DNA of 64,000 nucleotides from Pseudogracilibacillus sp037071985 (GCF_037071985.1 NZ_JAXHDF010000006.1:186001-250000); one strand, 5' to 3'. Positions 44,872-54,506 are shown, counted from the stretch's first letter. Program-made: numbers and translations. Notes: generated by a model from the letters alone, not told the origin.

Positions 44872-46272
44872 ATGGATCCGTTAATCATTGCCCGCCTACA
44901 GTTTGCTTCTACGACTATTTTCCATTATTTTTTTGTTCCAGTATCAATTGGATTAGCATTCACTATAGCGGTAATGCAGACGTTGTATGTCATCAAAGGG
45001 AAAGAAGTATATAAAAAGATGACGAAGTTTTGGGCGGTATTGTTTTTAATTAATTTTGCCGTTGGTGTAGTAACAGGTATATTGCAAGAGTTCCAGTTTG
45101 GTATGAACTGGTCAACGTACTCACGGTTTGTCGGCGATGTTTTTGGTCCATCACTTGCGATTGAAGGTTTATTAGCATTCTTTATGGAATCTACCTTTAT
45201 TGGGTTATGGGTTTTTGGGTGGAATCGACTATCAAAAAAATTACATCTTGCGTCTATTTGGCTCGTATCTATCGGGACTATATTATCGGCATTTTGGATT
45301 TTGTCAGCAAATTCATTTATGCAAAATCCAGTTGGATTCGAATTTGCAGATGGTCGAGCGCAAATGAATAATTTTGGAGCGATTTTAACTAATCCGCATT
45401 TATGGGCTCAATTCCCTCATGTGTTGTTAACATCGTTAGCAACAGGCGCATTTGTTATTGCAGGGATAAGTGCTTGGAAAATAGCTCGAAAACACGATCT
45501 CGATATGTTTAAACGATCTTTCAGAATTTCTATAACTATTGGCGCTGTTGCGGCATTCGCAATATTATTTACAGGACATTGGCAAGCACAATACCTTGTG
45601 GAATCTCAACCAATGAAAATGGCAGCGGCTGAAGCGCTCTGGGAAACGAGTGAAGATCCAGCTCCATTTACCGTGTATGCAACAGTTAATCCGGATGATA
45701 AAGTAAATGATTTTGAAATACAGATCCCATATTTGCTCAGCTTTTTGTCTTTTAATCAGTTTAGTGGATCCCTGGAAGGGATGAATCAATTACAGGAAAT
45801 GTATGAGGAGAAATATGGACCTGGTGATTATATCCCCCCTGTAACGACATTGTTTTGGGTTTTCAGGTTCATGACAGGTGCTGGTGGGGTTATGTTGTTA
45901 TTAGGGTTTTATGGCATGTATTCGACTAGAAGAGGTATGCTGCCAGAAAACAAATTTTATTTAAAAATGATGCCATTTGCTATTGCTTTACCATTTATAG
46001 CAAACACTTGTGGATGGATTTTGACGGAAATGGGAAGACAGCCATGGGTTGTTTTTGGATTAATGAAAACAGAGGATGCTGTATCGCCATCTGTTACTGC
46101 AAATGAAATGCTTTTTTCTCTAATTGCTTTTACAACGATGTATAGTATTCTTGCGATTGTTACTATTTATTTGTTCGTTCGTCATATTAAAAAAGAAAAC
46201 CATGACGAATTTGAACCTAGTGTAGCACAAGATCCTTTCGATGAAGAAAGAGGTGCAGAACATGTCTCTTAA
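44872..46272 (+). CDS. cydA: cytochrome bd quinol oxidase subunit I
   Basis: 466 residues, the short Q-loop form of Firmicutes. Haem b595/d ligand His18 in TTIFHYFFVPVSIG, and the quinol/haem region GWILTEMGRQPWVV. About nine transmembrane helices. Oxidises menaquinol and reduces oxygen at high affinity. First gene of cydABDC; AAAGGAG upstream. Confidence 0.97.
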   Translation: MDPLIIARLQFASTTIFHYFFVPVSIGLAFTIAVMQTLYVIKGKEVYKKMTKFWAVLFLINFAVGVVTGILQEFQFGMNWSTYSRFVGDVFGPSLAIEGLLAFFMESTFIGLWVFGWNRLSKKLHLASIWLVSIGTILSAFWILSANSFMQNPVGFEFADGRAQMNNFGAILTNPHLWAQFPHVLLTSLATGAFVIAGISAWKIARKHDLDMFKRSFRISITIGAVAAFAILFTGHWQAQYLVESQPMKMAAAEALWETSEDPAPFTVYATVNPDDKVNDFEIQIPYLLSFLSFNQFSGSLEGMNQLQEMYEEKYGPGDYIPPVTTLFWVFRFMTGAGGVMLLLGFYGMYSTRRGMLPENKFYLKMMPFAIALPFIANTCGWILTEMGRQPWVVFGLMKTEDAVSPSVTANEMLFSLIAFTTMYSILAIVTIYLFVRHIKKENHDEFEPSVAQDPFDEERGAEHVS

Positions 46273-47275
46273 TGAATTTTGGTTTATCTTAATAACCATT
46301 TTGTTCGTTGGGTTCTTTGTATTAGAGGGATTTGATTTTGGTGTCGGTATCGTTTCTCGTTTTTTAGGGAAAAATGATCAGGAGAAACGTGTGTATATAA
46401 ATACGATTGGTCCATTTTGGGACGCGAATGAAGTATGGTTAATTACTGCTGGAGGAGCAATGTTTGCTGCATATCCACATTGGTATGCAACCATGTTCAG
46501 TGGATTTTATATTCCGCTTGTCTTTATGCTGCTCGCCTTAATCCTCCGAGGTGTATCTTTTGAATTTCGCGGAAAAGTAGAAAACGATAAGTGGAAAAAC
46601 ACCTGGGATTGGGCTATGTTTATTGGGAGTTTTTTACCTCCGATTTTATGGGGAGTTGTTCTAGCTAACTTTATGATCGGAATGCCAATCAATCAAGATA
46701 AAGAGATGGTTGGATCATTTCTTCAATTTTTGAATCCTTTTGCTTTACTTGGCGGAATGATGTTTCTAATGTTGACGATCACACATGGGCTACAATTTAT
46801 TACGATCCGAACAACAGGTGAATTACAAGAAAGAGCCCGGCAACTTGGACGGAAAGTAGCTCCTATAACTATTATTCTTTTCTTAGCATTTATAGTCGTA
46901 GGGTATATAATTTCAGATGTATTTACATTTCACGGGCAAACATTTATGGTCCTACCAATCCTTGCTTGGATATCTTTGCTGTTTGCAAATCTGTACAATA
47001 CACAGAAATTAGACCTAAACGCTTTTGGTTTAACTAGCATAACGATCATCTTATTAACAGGAAGTATTTTTATTGGAATGTTTCCACGGGTGATGATCAG
47101 TTCAATTTCGGATGCCTATAGTTTAACTGTATATAATGCGGCTTCCGGCGCTTATACGTTAAAAGTAATGACTTATTTTTCCTTAACCCTATTACCATTT
47201 GTTCTAGGCTATACAATATGGAGTTATTATGTATTTAGAAAACGTATTAAGAAAAATGATGAGTTGGAATATTAA
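46262..47275 (+). CDS. cydB: cytochrome bd quinol oxidase subunit II
   Basis: 337 residues from the ATG at 46262 after AGAGGTG, overlapping cydA by 11 bases; an upstream ATG lies in that site. Motifs LEGFDFGVGIVSRFLG and GPFWDANEVWLITAGGAMFAAYP are characteristic. Partner of CydA in the membrane. Confidence 0.97.
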   Translation: MSLNEFWFILITILFVGFFVLEGFDFGVGIVSRFLGKNDQEKRVYINTIGPFWDANEVWLITAGGAMFAAYPHWYATMFSGFYIPLVFMLLALILRGVSFEFRGKVENDKWKNTWDWAMFIGSFLPPILWGVVLANFMIGMPINQDKEMVGSFLQFLNPFALLGGMMFLMLTITHGLQFITIRTTGELQERARQLGRKVAPITIILFLAFIVVGYIISDVFTFHGQTFMVLPILAWISLLFANLYNTQKLDLNAFGLTSITIILLTGSIFIGMFPRVMISSISDAYSLTVYNAASGAYTLKVMTYFSLTLLPFVLGYTIWSYYVFRKRIKKNDELEY

Positions 47276-48999
47276 TGAAACGAAATAAAGGATTTCCTAC
47301 CTACCCAGGTTCTTTACTTGTTCATGGGTTATTAACGATATTTATTTTAGGTGAGGCTGCAGCTATTATTGCCCAAGCGTATTTTTTAGCTTGGGCGATC
47401 ACCTTTTTATTTATGAGAACGCCAATTACAGAAGTGATGAGTGATATTGGCTTCTTTTTTGTTGCATTTGTTTTGCGATATATTATTGTTCATATTGAGA
47501 TGGTGTTGGCCGATCGGTATGCATCAAAATCAGCTCGTATGTTACGTGATCGTTTAATGGATGTATACTTTAACCAAAGTATTTCTTTTGTTCAGCGAAT
47601 TGGGACTGGGCATCTCGTTACACTAGCGATGGAAGGGGTCGACCATGTTAGAAAATATGTTGAAATAATTGGTATCCGGATGCTAAAAACAGCAATAATT
47701 CCTGTAGCGATTGTCATTTATGTCTACTTCTACGACCCGATCTCCTCTGTGATTTTAGTAGTTACCGTGCCAATCGTCGTTATTTTTATGATTTTACTTG
47801 GAATGGCAGCAGAGAAAATGGCAGATAAGCAATATAAAACATATACGCGATTGTCCAACCATTTTATTGATTCATTAAAGGGATTGGAAACATTAACTTA
47901 CTTAGGAAAAGGTCGTACTCATGCCAAAAAAATTCATCGAGTAAGTTCAGAATATCGGCAAGCAACGATGAAGACACTTCGCGTAGCATTTTTATCCTCC
48001 TTTGCGCTAGATTTTTTTACGAGTTTGTCGATCGCATTTGTAGCTGTCGGATTAGGTCTACGATTAATTGATGGAGAAATAATGTTATTACCAGCATTAA
48101 CTATTTTACTGTTAGCACCAGAATATTTTTCACCTATAAAACAAGTCGGAAAAGATTATCATGCAACATTGGACGGACAAATTGCAATGAATAAGATTGA
48201 TCAATTGATCGAAGGTCATCCGTTAACTAAAAATGAGCCGCAATCTGATTCCCTACGTTTGGAAAGTGTGATTAAGATCGAATTTAACGATGTAACGGTA
48301 GAGATGGACGATAAAAAGCTACTTGATGGGATTAATTTTCAAGCCAATAAAGGTTGGATTGGAATAATCGGAGCAAGTGGGGCAGGGAAATCTACGTTAA
48401 TAAATGTTTTAGCCGGTCGTTTAACCCCAGTTAAAGGATTTATTAAATTAAATGATCATTCTTATTCCAACTTACATTTTGAAGAATGGTTGAACAATAT
48501 TGCTTATATTCCACAACATCCATATATCTTTCCGATTTCGTTAGCAGATAATATTCGATTTTATCAACCGGATGTATCGGATGAAGCGGTAATTGATATT
48601 GCAAAAAGAATAGGCCTAAAATCTTTCATTGATACATTGACAAACGGAATTAATGAAAGACTTGGAGAAGGTGGCAGATCCTTAAGTGGGGGGCAGGAAC
48701 AGAGAATAGCGATTGCTCGAGCATTAGTTAGTAATAAACCAATTATTTTCTTAGATGAGCCAACTGCACACTTAGATATTGAAACAGAATACGAGATAAA
48801 ACAATTAATGCTTGACGTATTTCAAGATAAATTAGTGTTTTTAGCAACACATAGATTGCACTGGATGAAACAAATGGATACTATTCTTTTCTTGGAAAAT
48901 GGAAAACTGATTGGTCAAGGTACACACAAGGAATTAATAAATAATCATGATGAATATAAGCAGTTTATTAAGCGGAAAAGGAGAGAGAGCAATGACTGA
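47275..48999 (+). CDS. cydD: cysteine/glutathione ABC exporter subunit CydD
   Basis: 574 residues, ATG overlapping the cydB stop (TAATG). Six-helix exporter domain then an ATPase with Walker A GASGAGKS, signature LSGGQEQR and Walker B IIFLDEPTAHLD. With CydC it exports thiols needed for cytochrome bd assembly. B. subtilis literature calls the first of the pair CydC, so names may be swapped. Confidence 0.93.
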   Translation: MKRNKGFPTYPGSLLVHGLLTIFILGEAAAIIAQAYFLAWAITFLFMRTPITEVMSDIGFFFVAFVLRYIIVHIEMVLADRYASKSARMLRDRLMDVYFNQSISFVQRIGTGHLVTLAMEGVDHVRKYVEIIGIRMLKTAIIPVAIVIYVYFYDPISSVILVVTVPIVVIFMILLGMAAEKMADKQYKTYTRLSNHFIDSLKGLETLTYLGKGRTHAKKIHRVSSEYRQATMKTLRVAFLSSFALDFFTSLSIAFVAVGLGLRLIDGEIMLLPALTILLLAPEYFSPIKQVGKDYHATLDGQIAMNKIDQLIEGHPLTKNEPQSDSLRLESVIKIEFNDVTVEMDDKKLLDGINFQANKGWIGIIGASGAGKSTLINVLAGRLTPVKGFIKLNDHSYSNLHFEEWLNNIAYIPQHPYIFPISLADNIRFYQPDVSDEAVIDIAKRIGLKSFIDTLTNGINERLGEGGRSLSGGQEQRIAIARALVSNKPIIFLDEPTAHLDIETEYEIKQLMLDVFQDKLVFLATHRLHWMKQMDTILFLENGKLIGQGTHKELINNHDEYKQFIKRKRRESND

Positions 49000-50713
49000 C
49001 TGGGTATTACCTTATATCAAACAGAACAAAGGTCGGATCGCTCTTTCTGTTTTTTTCGGATTTTTAGGGATTGCTTCTGCTGCAATGTTGCTATTTGTTT
49101 CAGGTTATTTAATTTCAAAATCTTCGCTTCGACCTGAAAATATTATGATTGTTTACGTTCCAATCGTCTCTGTGCGCGCTTTTAGTATCGGGCAAGCTCT
49201 ATTTCCTTATTTGGAAAAATTAATGGGTCATGATATTGTCCTACGTATATTAGCTAGTTATCGAAAAAAATTATACGAGATATTAGAACCTCAAGCCCTT
49301 GATATTCAAAGACGTTATCAAACGGGAGATATATTAAGTGTTTTATCAGACGATATTGAAAAATTACAGGACTTTTATATTCGAACATTATTTCCTAGTG
49401 TAATTGGAATCCTTGTATATGGTGTAATAGCCATCGTATTTGGTTTTTTTGATTGGATATTCATGTTATTAATGGTTGGATTACTTGGAGTAATTGTATT
49501 TTTAATACCAATTATGTCCTATGTACTTATGCGAAAAAAACATATTGCCATTAAAGATAAAAAAGGAAAACTATATCAGCATATAACCGATGCTATATTT
49601 GGACAATTAGATTGGGTCGTGAGTGGACGGGTGAATGAAGTAGTTCATCGTATTACACATGAGAATTTTTTATTGATGAAAAAAGAAAACAATCTTAAAA
49701 GATGGAATCATATAAGGGATGCTCTTTTACGATTAATTGCTGGAATTTCTATCATTGCTGTAATGATTTGGGCAAACAACCAAGTTGATTCAGCAGTAAT
49801 TTCACCAACTGTTATTGCAGCATTTGTCCTGATGATGTTTTCTATAACGGATGCTTTATTACCAATAAGTGAGGCTGTCGAAGAAATTCCTGCTTATGTA
49901 GATTCATTGCAAAGGATAGAAAAGATTCAAAATCAACAAGATATCAATAACGCACCAGTTGGAATAAGTCATTTACAAATTCAAAAACCTGTAGTAAAAC
50001 TTCAAAATATAAGCTATCGCTACGATGATGAAAATAAAAACATTATTAATAATTTAACTCTAACAATTGATGCAGGAAAAAAAGTTGCAGTATTAGGAAA
50101 AAGCGGAACAGGTAAATCTACATTATTAAAATTACTTTCTGGCCTTTTGCAACCTACAAATGGAACGATAATGATTAATGATATAAAAATGACTCGCTCA
50201 CTGTTAGCGAATGTTGTTTCAATTCTAAATCAAAAACCACACTTATTTAATACAACAATTGCAAACAATATCCGAATTGGTAAATCTAATGCGACAGAAG
50301 CAGAAATTATTGAGGTATTGAAACAAGCACAAATCTATGAATTAATTAAGCAACTTCCTAAAGGGATTCATACACAAATGGATGAAATGGGAAAGCGATT
50401 TTCTGGCGGAGAAAGACAACGAATTGCGTTTGCACGTGTCTTAATTCAAAATACACCAATTATTTTAATGGATGAACCAACAACAGGTCTTGACCCTGAA
50501 ACGGAAAGTGAATTATTAAAAACGATCTTATATGCTGCGAAAGATAAAACAATCATCTGGGTAACGCATCATTTAGCTGGAGCAGAATGGATGGATGAGA
50601 TTATCTTCTTAGAAAGTGGAGAAATAAAAATTCGTGACTCTCATGTAACATTAATTAAAAAGAATGAATATTATCGTAAGCTGTATGAAATGGATGAAGG
50701 GTTAAACGAATAG
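48992..50713 (+). CDS. cydC: cysteine/glutathione ABC exporter subunit CydC
   Basis: 573 residues from the ATG at 48992 after AAGGAG, overlapping cydD by 8 bases. Six-helix exporter domain then an ATPase with Walker A GKSGTGKS, signature FSGGERQR and Walker B IILMDEPTTGLD. Forms a heterodimer with CydD. Last gene of the cyd operon. Confidence 0.93.
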   Translation: MTDWVLPYIKQNKGRIALSVFFGFLGIASAAMLLFVSGYLISKSSLRPENIMIVYVPIVSVRAFSIGQALFPYLEKLMGHDIVLRILASYRKKLYEILEPQALDIQRRYQTGDILSVLSDDIEKLQDFYIRTLFPSVIGILVYGVIAIVFGFFDWIFMLLMVGLLGVIVFLIPIMSYVLMRKKHIAIKDKKGKLYQHITDAIFGQLDWVVSGRVNEVVHRITHENFLLMKKENNLKRWNHIRDALLRLIAGISIIAVMIWANNQVDSAVISPTVIAAFVLMMFSITDALLPISEAVEEIPAYVDSLQRIEKIQNQQDINNAPVGISHLQIQKPVVKLQNISYRYDDENKNIINNLTLTIDAGKKVAVLGKSGTGKSTLLKLLSGLLQPTNGTIMINDIKMTRSLLANVVSILNQKPHLFNTTIANNIRIGKSNATEAEIIEVLKQAQIYELIKQLPKGIHTQMDEMGKRFSGGERQRIAFARVLIQNTPIILMDEPTTGLDPETESELLKTILYAAKDKTIIWVTHHLAGAEWMDEIIFLESGEIKIRDSHVTLIKKNEYYRKLYEMDEGLNE

Positions 50714-50760
50714 TATGGAATTATTTTTGCTCGTCTTTGTTTTTATATCACTATAATAGT

Positions 50761-50819
50761 AAATCCGAACTGATGTACAGTTATTGTGGAATGACTTTAA
50801 ATCATAGTTCGGATTTTTT
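50761..50819 (+). terminator. terminator of the cyd operon
   Basis: AAATCCGAACT (50761-50771) pairs exactly with AGTTCGGATTT (50806-50816), followed by more T. The 34-base loop is long. From here to 51115 I see no further gene or clear element. Confidence 0.7.
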
Positions 50820-51115
50820 GGATTAAAAACAATTCGATTCCGGCTTACTTGTACAAAAATCACGAGTAAAATCATTAATTATTCGTCAATTATTGGGCAA
50901 CTTTTATTCTCTTCAAAAAGTGTTTACATAATCAGATAGTATTGATAGGATATAATTTAAATATAGCATAAACATACATGTAACCGATAATTTTATCAAA
51001 TAATTCTTTCGTAAGTAGATTGAATATTCAAAATATAGGAATTTAAATGTAGGCGACTGAAAGAGTCATGACGATCAGACACCATTTCATTTATTTAAAA
51101 AGGAGGATTATATAA

Positions 51116-52210
51116 ATGAATCAAGTAAGCAATCGGTTCAGTAGCACTCGGTCCGGGAATAATCACATTAGTTTGGTCGATGGCAAAAACGGTCGTTTAA
51201 TTTATCGTGGTATAAATACAATGGAGTTAGCTGTTCATTATACGTTTGAAGAAGTATGTTATTTAATATGGAATAGTACACTCCCTTCAAAAGAGGAATT
51301 AATTACATTTAAAGAAAAGATGTATGCAAAAAGAAGATTGCCTAAGCACATTTTGAATATATTGGAAAATCTTCCATCCGAAATGGAATTTATGAGTATT
51401 TTGCGAACATGTATATCTGCTTTAGGCTCCAAAAATTATACATGGAAACCAACATTGGAACAAGCAATAGAAATAACTTCTGTCACCCCAACTATTATTG
51501 CGTACATATACCGGAAAAAAAGAGGCATGGATTTTATCCCTCCATCATTAGATAAAGGACATGTAGAAAACTATATTTATATGTTAACAGGTGAAATACC
51601 TAGAGAAGCTCAAGTAAAAGCATTGAATGCTTATTTAATTTTAACAATGGAACAGGGAGTAAATGCATCGACCTTTGCAGCTAGAGTAATCACATCCACC
51701 GAATCAGAAATGGTTTCTGCTGTAACAGGAGCAATTGGAGCAATGAAAGGATCTTTACATGGTGGTGCTCCGTCAAAAGTAATTGAAATGCTAAATAAAA
51801 TTGGTGATAAAGAAAATGCAGAATTATGGTTAAGATGCCGATTGGAATGTGGTCAAAAAATCATGGGATTCGGTCACTATATATATAAAGCCCCAGACCC
51901 ACGCGCTCTAGCTTTAAGAGAAGTTACTAGATCTCTATTAGGGCAAAATAAATTACTTGATTTAGCATATTTTGTAGAACAAACTGTAATTCGTTTACTG
52001 AAGGAATATAAGCCAGGTAGAAAAATTTACACAAACGTAGAATTTTATGCTGCAGCAGTATTAAGAGCAGTAGACATTCCAGAAATATTGTTTACACCAA
52101 CTTATACCGCGAGCAGAATAGTTGGTTGGACAGCAAATATACTTGATCAATCAAAAAGTAGGAAATTATTTAATCCACAAGTTTTATATGAAGAAATATT
52201 TCCTAAATAA
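51116..52210 (+). CDS. CitA-like citrate synthase paralogue with altered substrate site
   Basis: 364 residues after AAAGGAGG, close in layout to B. subtilis CitA. Catalytic His215 (SLHGGAPSK) and His254 (GFGHYIYKAPDPRA) are present; the third acid is Glu309 (TNVEFYAAA), as in CitA. But the conserved oxaloacetate-binding His (EHGMNAST in CitA) is Gln180 (EQGVNAST), and the C-terminal RPxxxYTG Arg is Asn (FNPQVLYEE). It may use another acyl-CoA or oxo acid, or be inactive. It converges on the RNPP regulator locus and shares a terminator with it. Confidence 0.82.
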   Translation: MNQVSNRFSSTRSGNNHISLVDGKNGRLIYRGINTMELAVHYTFEEVCYLIWNSTLPSKEELITFKEKMYAKRRLPKHILNILENLPSEMEFMSILRTCISALGSKNYTWKPTLEQAIEITSVTPTIIAYIYRKKRGMDFIPPSLDKGHVENYIYMLTGEIPREAQVKALNAYLILTMEQGVNASTFAARVITSTESEMVSAVTGAIGAMKGSLHGGAPSKVIEMLNKIGDKENAELWLRCRLECGQKIMGFGHYIYKAPDPRALALREVTRSLLGQNKLLDLAYFVEQTVIRLLKEYKPGRKIYTNVEFYAAAVLRAVDIPEILFTPTYTASRIVGWTANILDQSKSRKLFNPQVLYEEIFPK

Positions 52211-52270
52211 TTCGGATGGATGAGTAAACAGTTCTCATCCATTATTTTTTTTATCTTTTTAATTAAAAAT

Positions 52271-52307
52271 AAAACAGCACTCTCATATATGAGGAAGTGC
52301 TGTTTTT
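52271..52307. terminator. bidirectional terminator between citrate synthase and pro-peptide
   Basis: AAAACAGCACT (52271-52281) and AGTGCTGTTTTT (52296-52307) pair, with CTCAT/ATGAG extending towards the loop. Both strands have a T-tail, so it serves both convergent transcripts. Confidence 0.9.
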
Positions 52308-52336
52308 GTATATCATAGGGGGTAATTATTTTGCGT

Positions 52337-52501
52337 TTACTTGATGTCTGCGTTATCGCCGTTATTAATACCAATAATACCATTGTTAGGGTTTACAGAT
52401 TTAATATCTGCATTGTCTCCATTATGTATGTCGATTAAGCCAGATTGTAGTGCAGAAAATGCAAACCCTAGAAGTAACGCCAAAGTCATTAATTTTTTCA
52501 A
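52337..52501 (-). CDS. secreted signalling pro-peptide with duplicated C-terminal motif
   Basis: 54 codons, too short for routine calling. TTG start at 52501 overlaps the TGA stop of the HTH-TPR regulator (TTGA), with GGTGG 9 bases upstream; an internal ATG at 52489 is a weaker choice. Residues 1-20 are a signal sequence (KKLMTLALLLGFAFSALQS). Then IHNGDNADIK at 25-34 and INNGDNADIK at 45-54, the second ending exactly at the C terminus. The two repeats differ at eight synonymous codon positions and one residue, so the peptide sequence, not the DNA, is conserved. By analogy to NprX, PapR and Phr it is probably exported, trimmed and re-imported to bind the regulator. Confidence 0.82.
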   Translation of the reverse strand: MKKLMTLALLLGFAFSALQSGLIDIHNGDNADIKSVNPNNGIIGINNGDNADIK

Positions 52502-53775
52502 TGTTCTTCACCACCTTTCTTATTTGGAAAATTATTTAGCTCCATCCTATAATAGGTTGCAGCATTTTTATATTTATTAGTTTTGAAATAAAAATCTCCT
52601 AATTCTTTTGCTATTCCTTTTGCATTTTTAAACAAATTATTATCTATAAAATAATTTAGAGCTTCTGTTTTTTTCTTAATAAATTCAGCTTCACTATCTT
52701 CATATAAATCAATACTTCCTTTTAATGAAGATAATCGGTGATAATCTCTTTCTGTTTTGAGATATTGCGATGAAGTTCTTGCTAATTTTTTTGCTTCGCT
52801 ATATTGATTAAGTATTATATGACATTCAATAATTTCAATTAGTGTAACTAGAATACTTTCAGATTTGATCTTTACTTTTAGTTCATAAGACTTCATAAAG
52901 TGTTTTAAAGCTTCCGAAAGATTATTCATTCCTTTATAAACGAGTCCCTGATTATGAAAGACTCGTGCTTTGTGACTGTTGAATTTTAATATTTTGGAGT
53001 AGTTCATCGCTTTTTCTAATTCTTGTAATGCTTCTTTAAACATAAAAGTATCACAGTATATTGTTCCTAATAAATTATGTACGATAGCTAAATTTTCCAG
53101 ATCACCGTTATTTATATAAAGTTTGATAGATTCATCGGCATGTTTTTTAGCTTTAAAATAATCGGCTAATTGATAACTTGTTAAAGCTAAGTTAAAATTC
53201 ATATCTGCACATATACTAGTTGAATGACGAACTGTCTCTAGTAACATATTAAAAAAGTAGTAACTCGATTCTAAATTATTTTTTCTATAAGCAGATATAC
53301 CTTTATAGTAATAGTAACCCTGCTTAAGTAACTGAGGGTATTCATTCAAATTATCATTATCAGAGATAAAATAAGTTAATATGCTGTCTTCTAAGTCTTT
53401 TGCTTTATCTAACTCATTTACTTTATAGTAGTAACTGCATTTTAAATAGAAATAAGTCCATTCTTGATGGATACAATTTATTGGCTCCTGAATAGTAGTC
53501 AATATTTTTGAAGTGTTTATAACATCTGATAGGATTGTATCGAATAATACCGAAAGTTGTTTTTCTAAGTTTTGATCAGGATTATTACAATCCAATAAAT
53601 AACTATCATTTACTTTAAGTTTTTTAGCTAGAAATCGGATCGTATCCTCTGACGCTGAATACCTGCCAGATTCTAAATTACTCAGATGACTAACTGATAC
53701 AATACCTTTTGCTAATTTTTCTTGAGAGAGATTGTTTTTCATTCTTATGTAACGAATTCTTTTTCCTATATGCAT
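52498..53775 (-). CDS. RNPP-type HTH-TPR peptide-responsive regulator (NprR-like)
   Basis: 425 residues from the ATG at 53775, 6 bases after AGGTGGAG. Residues 1-60 are an XRE-type HTH (IGKRIRYIRMKNNLSQEKLA, VSHLSNLESGRYSASEDTIR). The rest is helical TPR repeats, about nine, such as LAIVHNLLGTIYCDTFMFKE and ARVFHNQGLVYKGMNNLSEA. This is the length and architecture of NprR (about 420 residues), longer than PlcR. A pro-peptide gene is coupled to its stop codon. Probably a transcription factor switched by that peptide; Rap-like activity via the TPR is also possible. Targets are unknown. Confidence 0.88.
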   Translation of the reverse strand: MHIGKRIRYIRMKNNLSQEKLAKGIVSVSHLSNLESGRYSASEDTIRFLAKKLKVNDSYLLDCNNPDQNLEKQLSVLFDTILSDVINTSKILTTIQEPINCIHQEWTYFYLKCSYYYKVNELDKAKDLEDSILTYFISDNDNLNEYPQLLKQGYYYYKGISAYRKNNLESSYYFFNMLLETVRHSTSICADMNFNLALTSYQLADYFKAKKHADESIKLYINNGDLENLAIVHNLLGTIYCDTFMFKEALQELEKAMNYSKILKFNSHKARVFHNQGLVYKGMNNLSEALKHFMKSYELKVKIKSESILVTLIEIIECHIILNQYSEAKKLARTSSQYLKTERDYHRLSSLKGSIDLYEDSEAEFIKKKTEALNYFIDNNLFKNAKGIAKELGDFYFKTNKYKNAATYYRMELNNFPNKKGGEEH

Positions 53776-53791
53776 TTCTATCTCCACCTAA

Positions 53792-53820
53792 ATAGTATAA
53801 TTATTATGTACAATGTTCAA
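53792..53820 (-). promoter_or_regulatory. candidate promoter of the regulator-pro-peptide operon
   Basis: On the minus strand TTGAAC (53815-53820) and TACTAT (53792-53797) are separated by 17 bases, about 17 bases upstream of the start codon. The -10 is imperfect. Confidence 0.4.
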
Positions 53821-53984
53821 GCTCATTAAGGAATTTTTGATGTTTTGGTCGGAGTTTTGGTTATATCCAAAATTGACTGTGTTTTCGTCGATTTATTTGG
53901 TTAAAAATCGATAACTTTTGTAAAATGATAGTTTTTCAAGAGATTTTATTAGATAAATAGTTTTCAATCCCAAAAATTTAGATA

Positions 53985-54362
53985 CTATTTTGAAGTGATA
54001 CGTAAAAAGTAACCATCCGGGTCTGCGATTTTAAAGCCTCTCATGCCCCAAGGATAGGTTTCTGTATCAACTTCTATTAGATACGAAGCATCTAAACAAC
54101 GCTGATATACATCTTCTAATTTATTTACAACAATTATTAATTCGAACCCATTTCCTTTTATGTTGCTGTTAGCCTTCTTATTAAAATAGTGATCATCTTC
54201 TAAAGAAGACTTAGCTGTAAGCAATAAAGAAAAGCAATCATAATTGAAACGGCCACACCGATCATTTCGGCCAGAAAGTTCTAATCCGATAATATTTTCA
54301 TAAAATTGAATTGATTGTTCTATTTCATCTACATATAGTTCTACTCTGAAAAGTACACTCAT
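53985..54362 (-). CDS. VOC superfamily (glyoxalase/bleomycin-resistance fold) protein
   Basis: 125 residues after AAAGGAG. One pair of beta-alpha-beta-beta-beta modules: FRVELYVDEIEQSIQFYENIIGLEL and the closing DPDGYFLRITS. Metal and substrate ligands are not obvious. Located upstream of the RNPP regulator on the same strand but with a 200-base gap and its own ribosome site; a link is possible but unproven. Confidence 0.8.
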   Translation of the reverse strand: MSVLFRVELYVDEIEQSIQFYENIIGLELSGRNDRCGRFNYDCFSLLLTAKSSLEDDHYFNKKANSNIKGNGFELIIVVNKLEDVYQRCLDASYLIEVDTETYPWGMRGFKIADPDGYFLRITSK

Positions 54363-54461
54363 CTATTTACTCCTTTTCAATGTTATTTAATACAGGATAA
54401 TTTACAATAGCCAATTTATCAATTATATTTGGCTATTTGTGTTAATTTTGACAAAATTAGA

Positions 54462-54490
54462 TTGAATTCATTAGATAAATACGATATACT
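54462..54490 (+). promoter_or_regulatory. candidate promoter of the TPP enzyme operon
   Basis: TTGAAT (54462-54467), 17 bases, TATACT (54485-54490). A second option is TTGACA at 54448-54453 with TTAGAT 17 bases on. Confidence 0.5.
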
Positions 54491-54506
54491 TAAATCGTTA
54501 TGAAAC

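Noticed and set aside
52341..52580. A 79-residue frame on the plus strand over the pro-peptide region
   Set aside because: It is the antisense shadow of the pro-peptide and regulator end; it has no ribosome site, while the minus-strand frame has one plus a signal sequence and conserved repeats.
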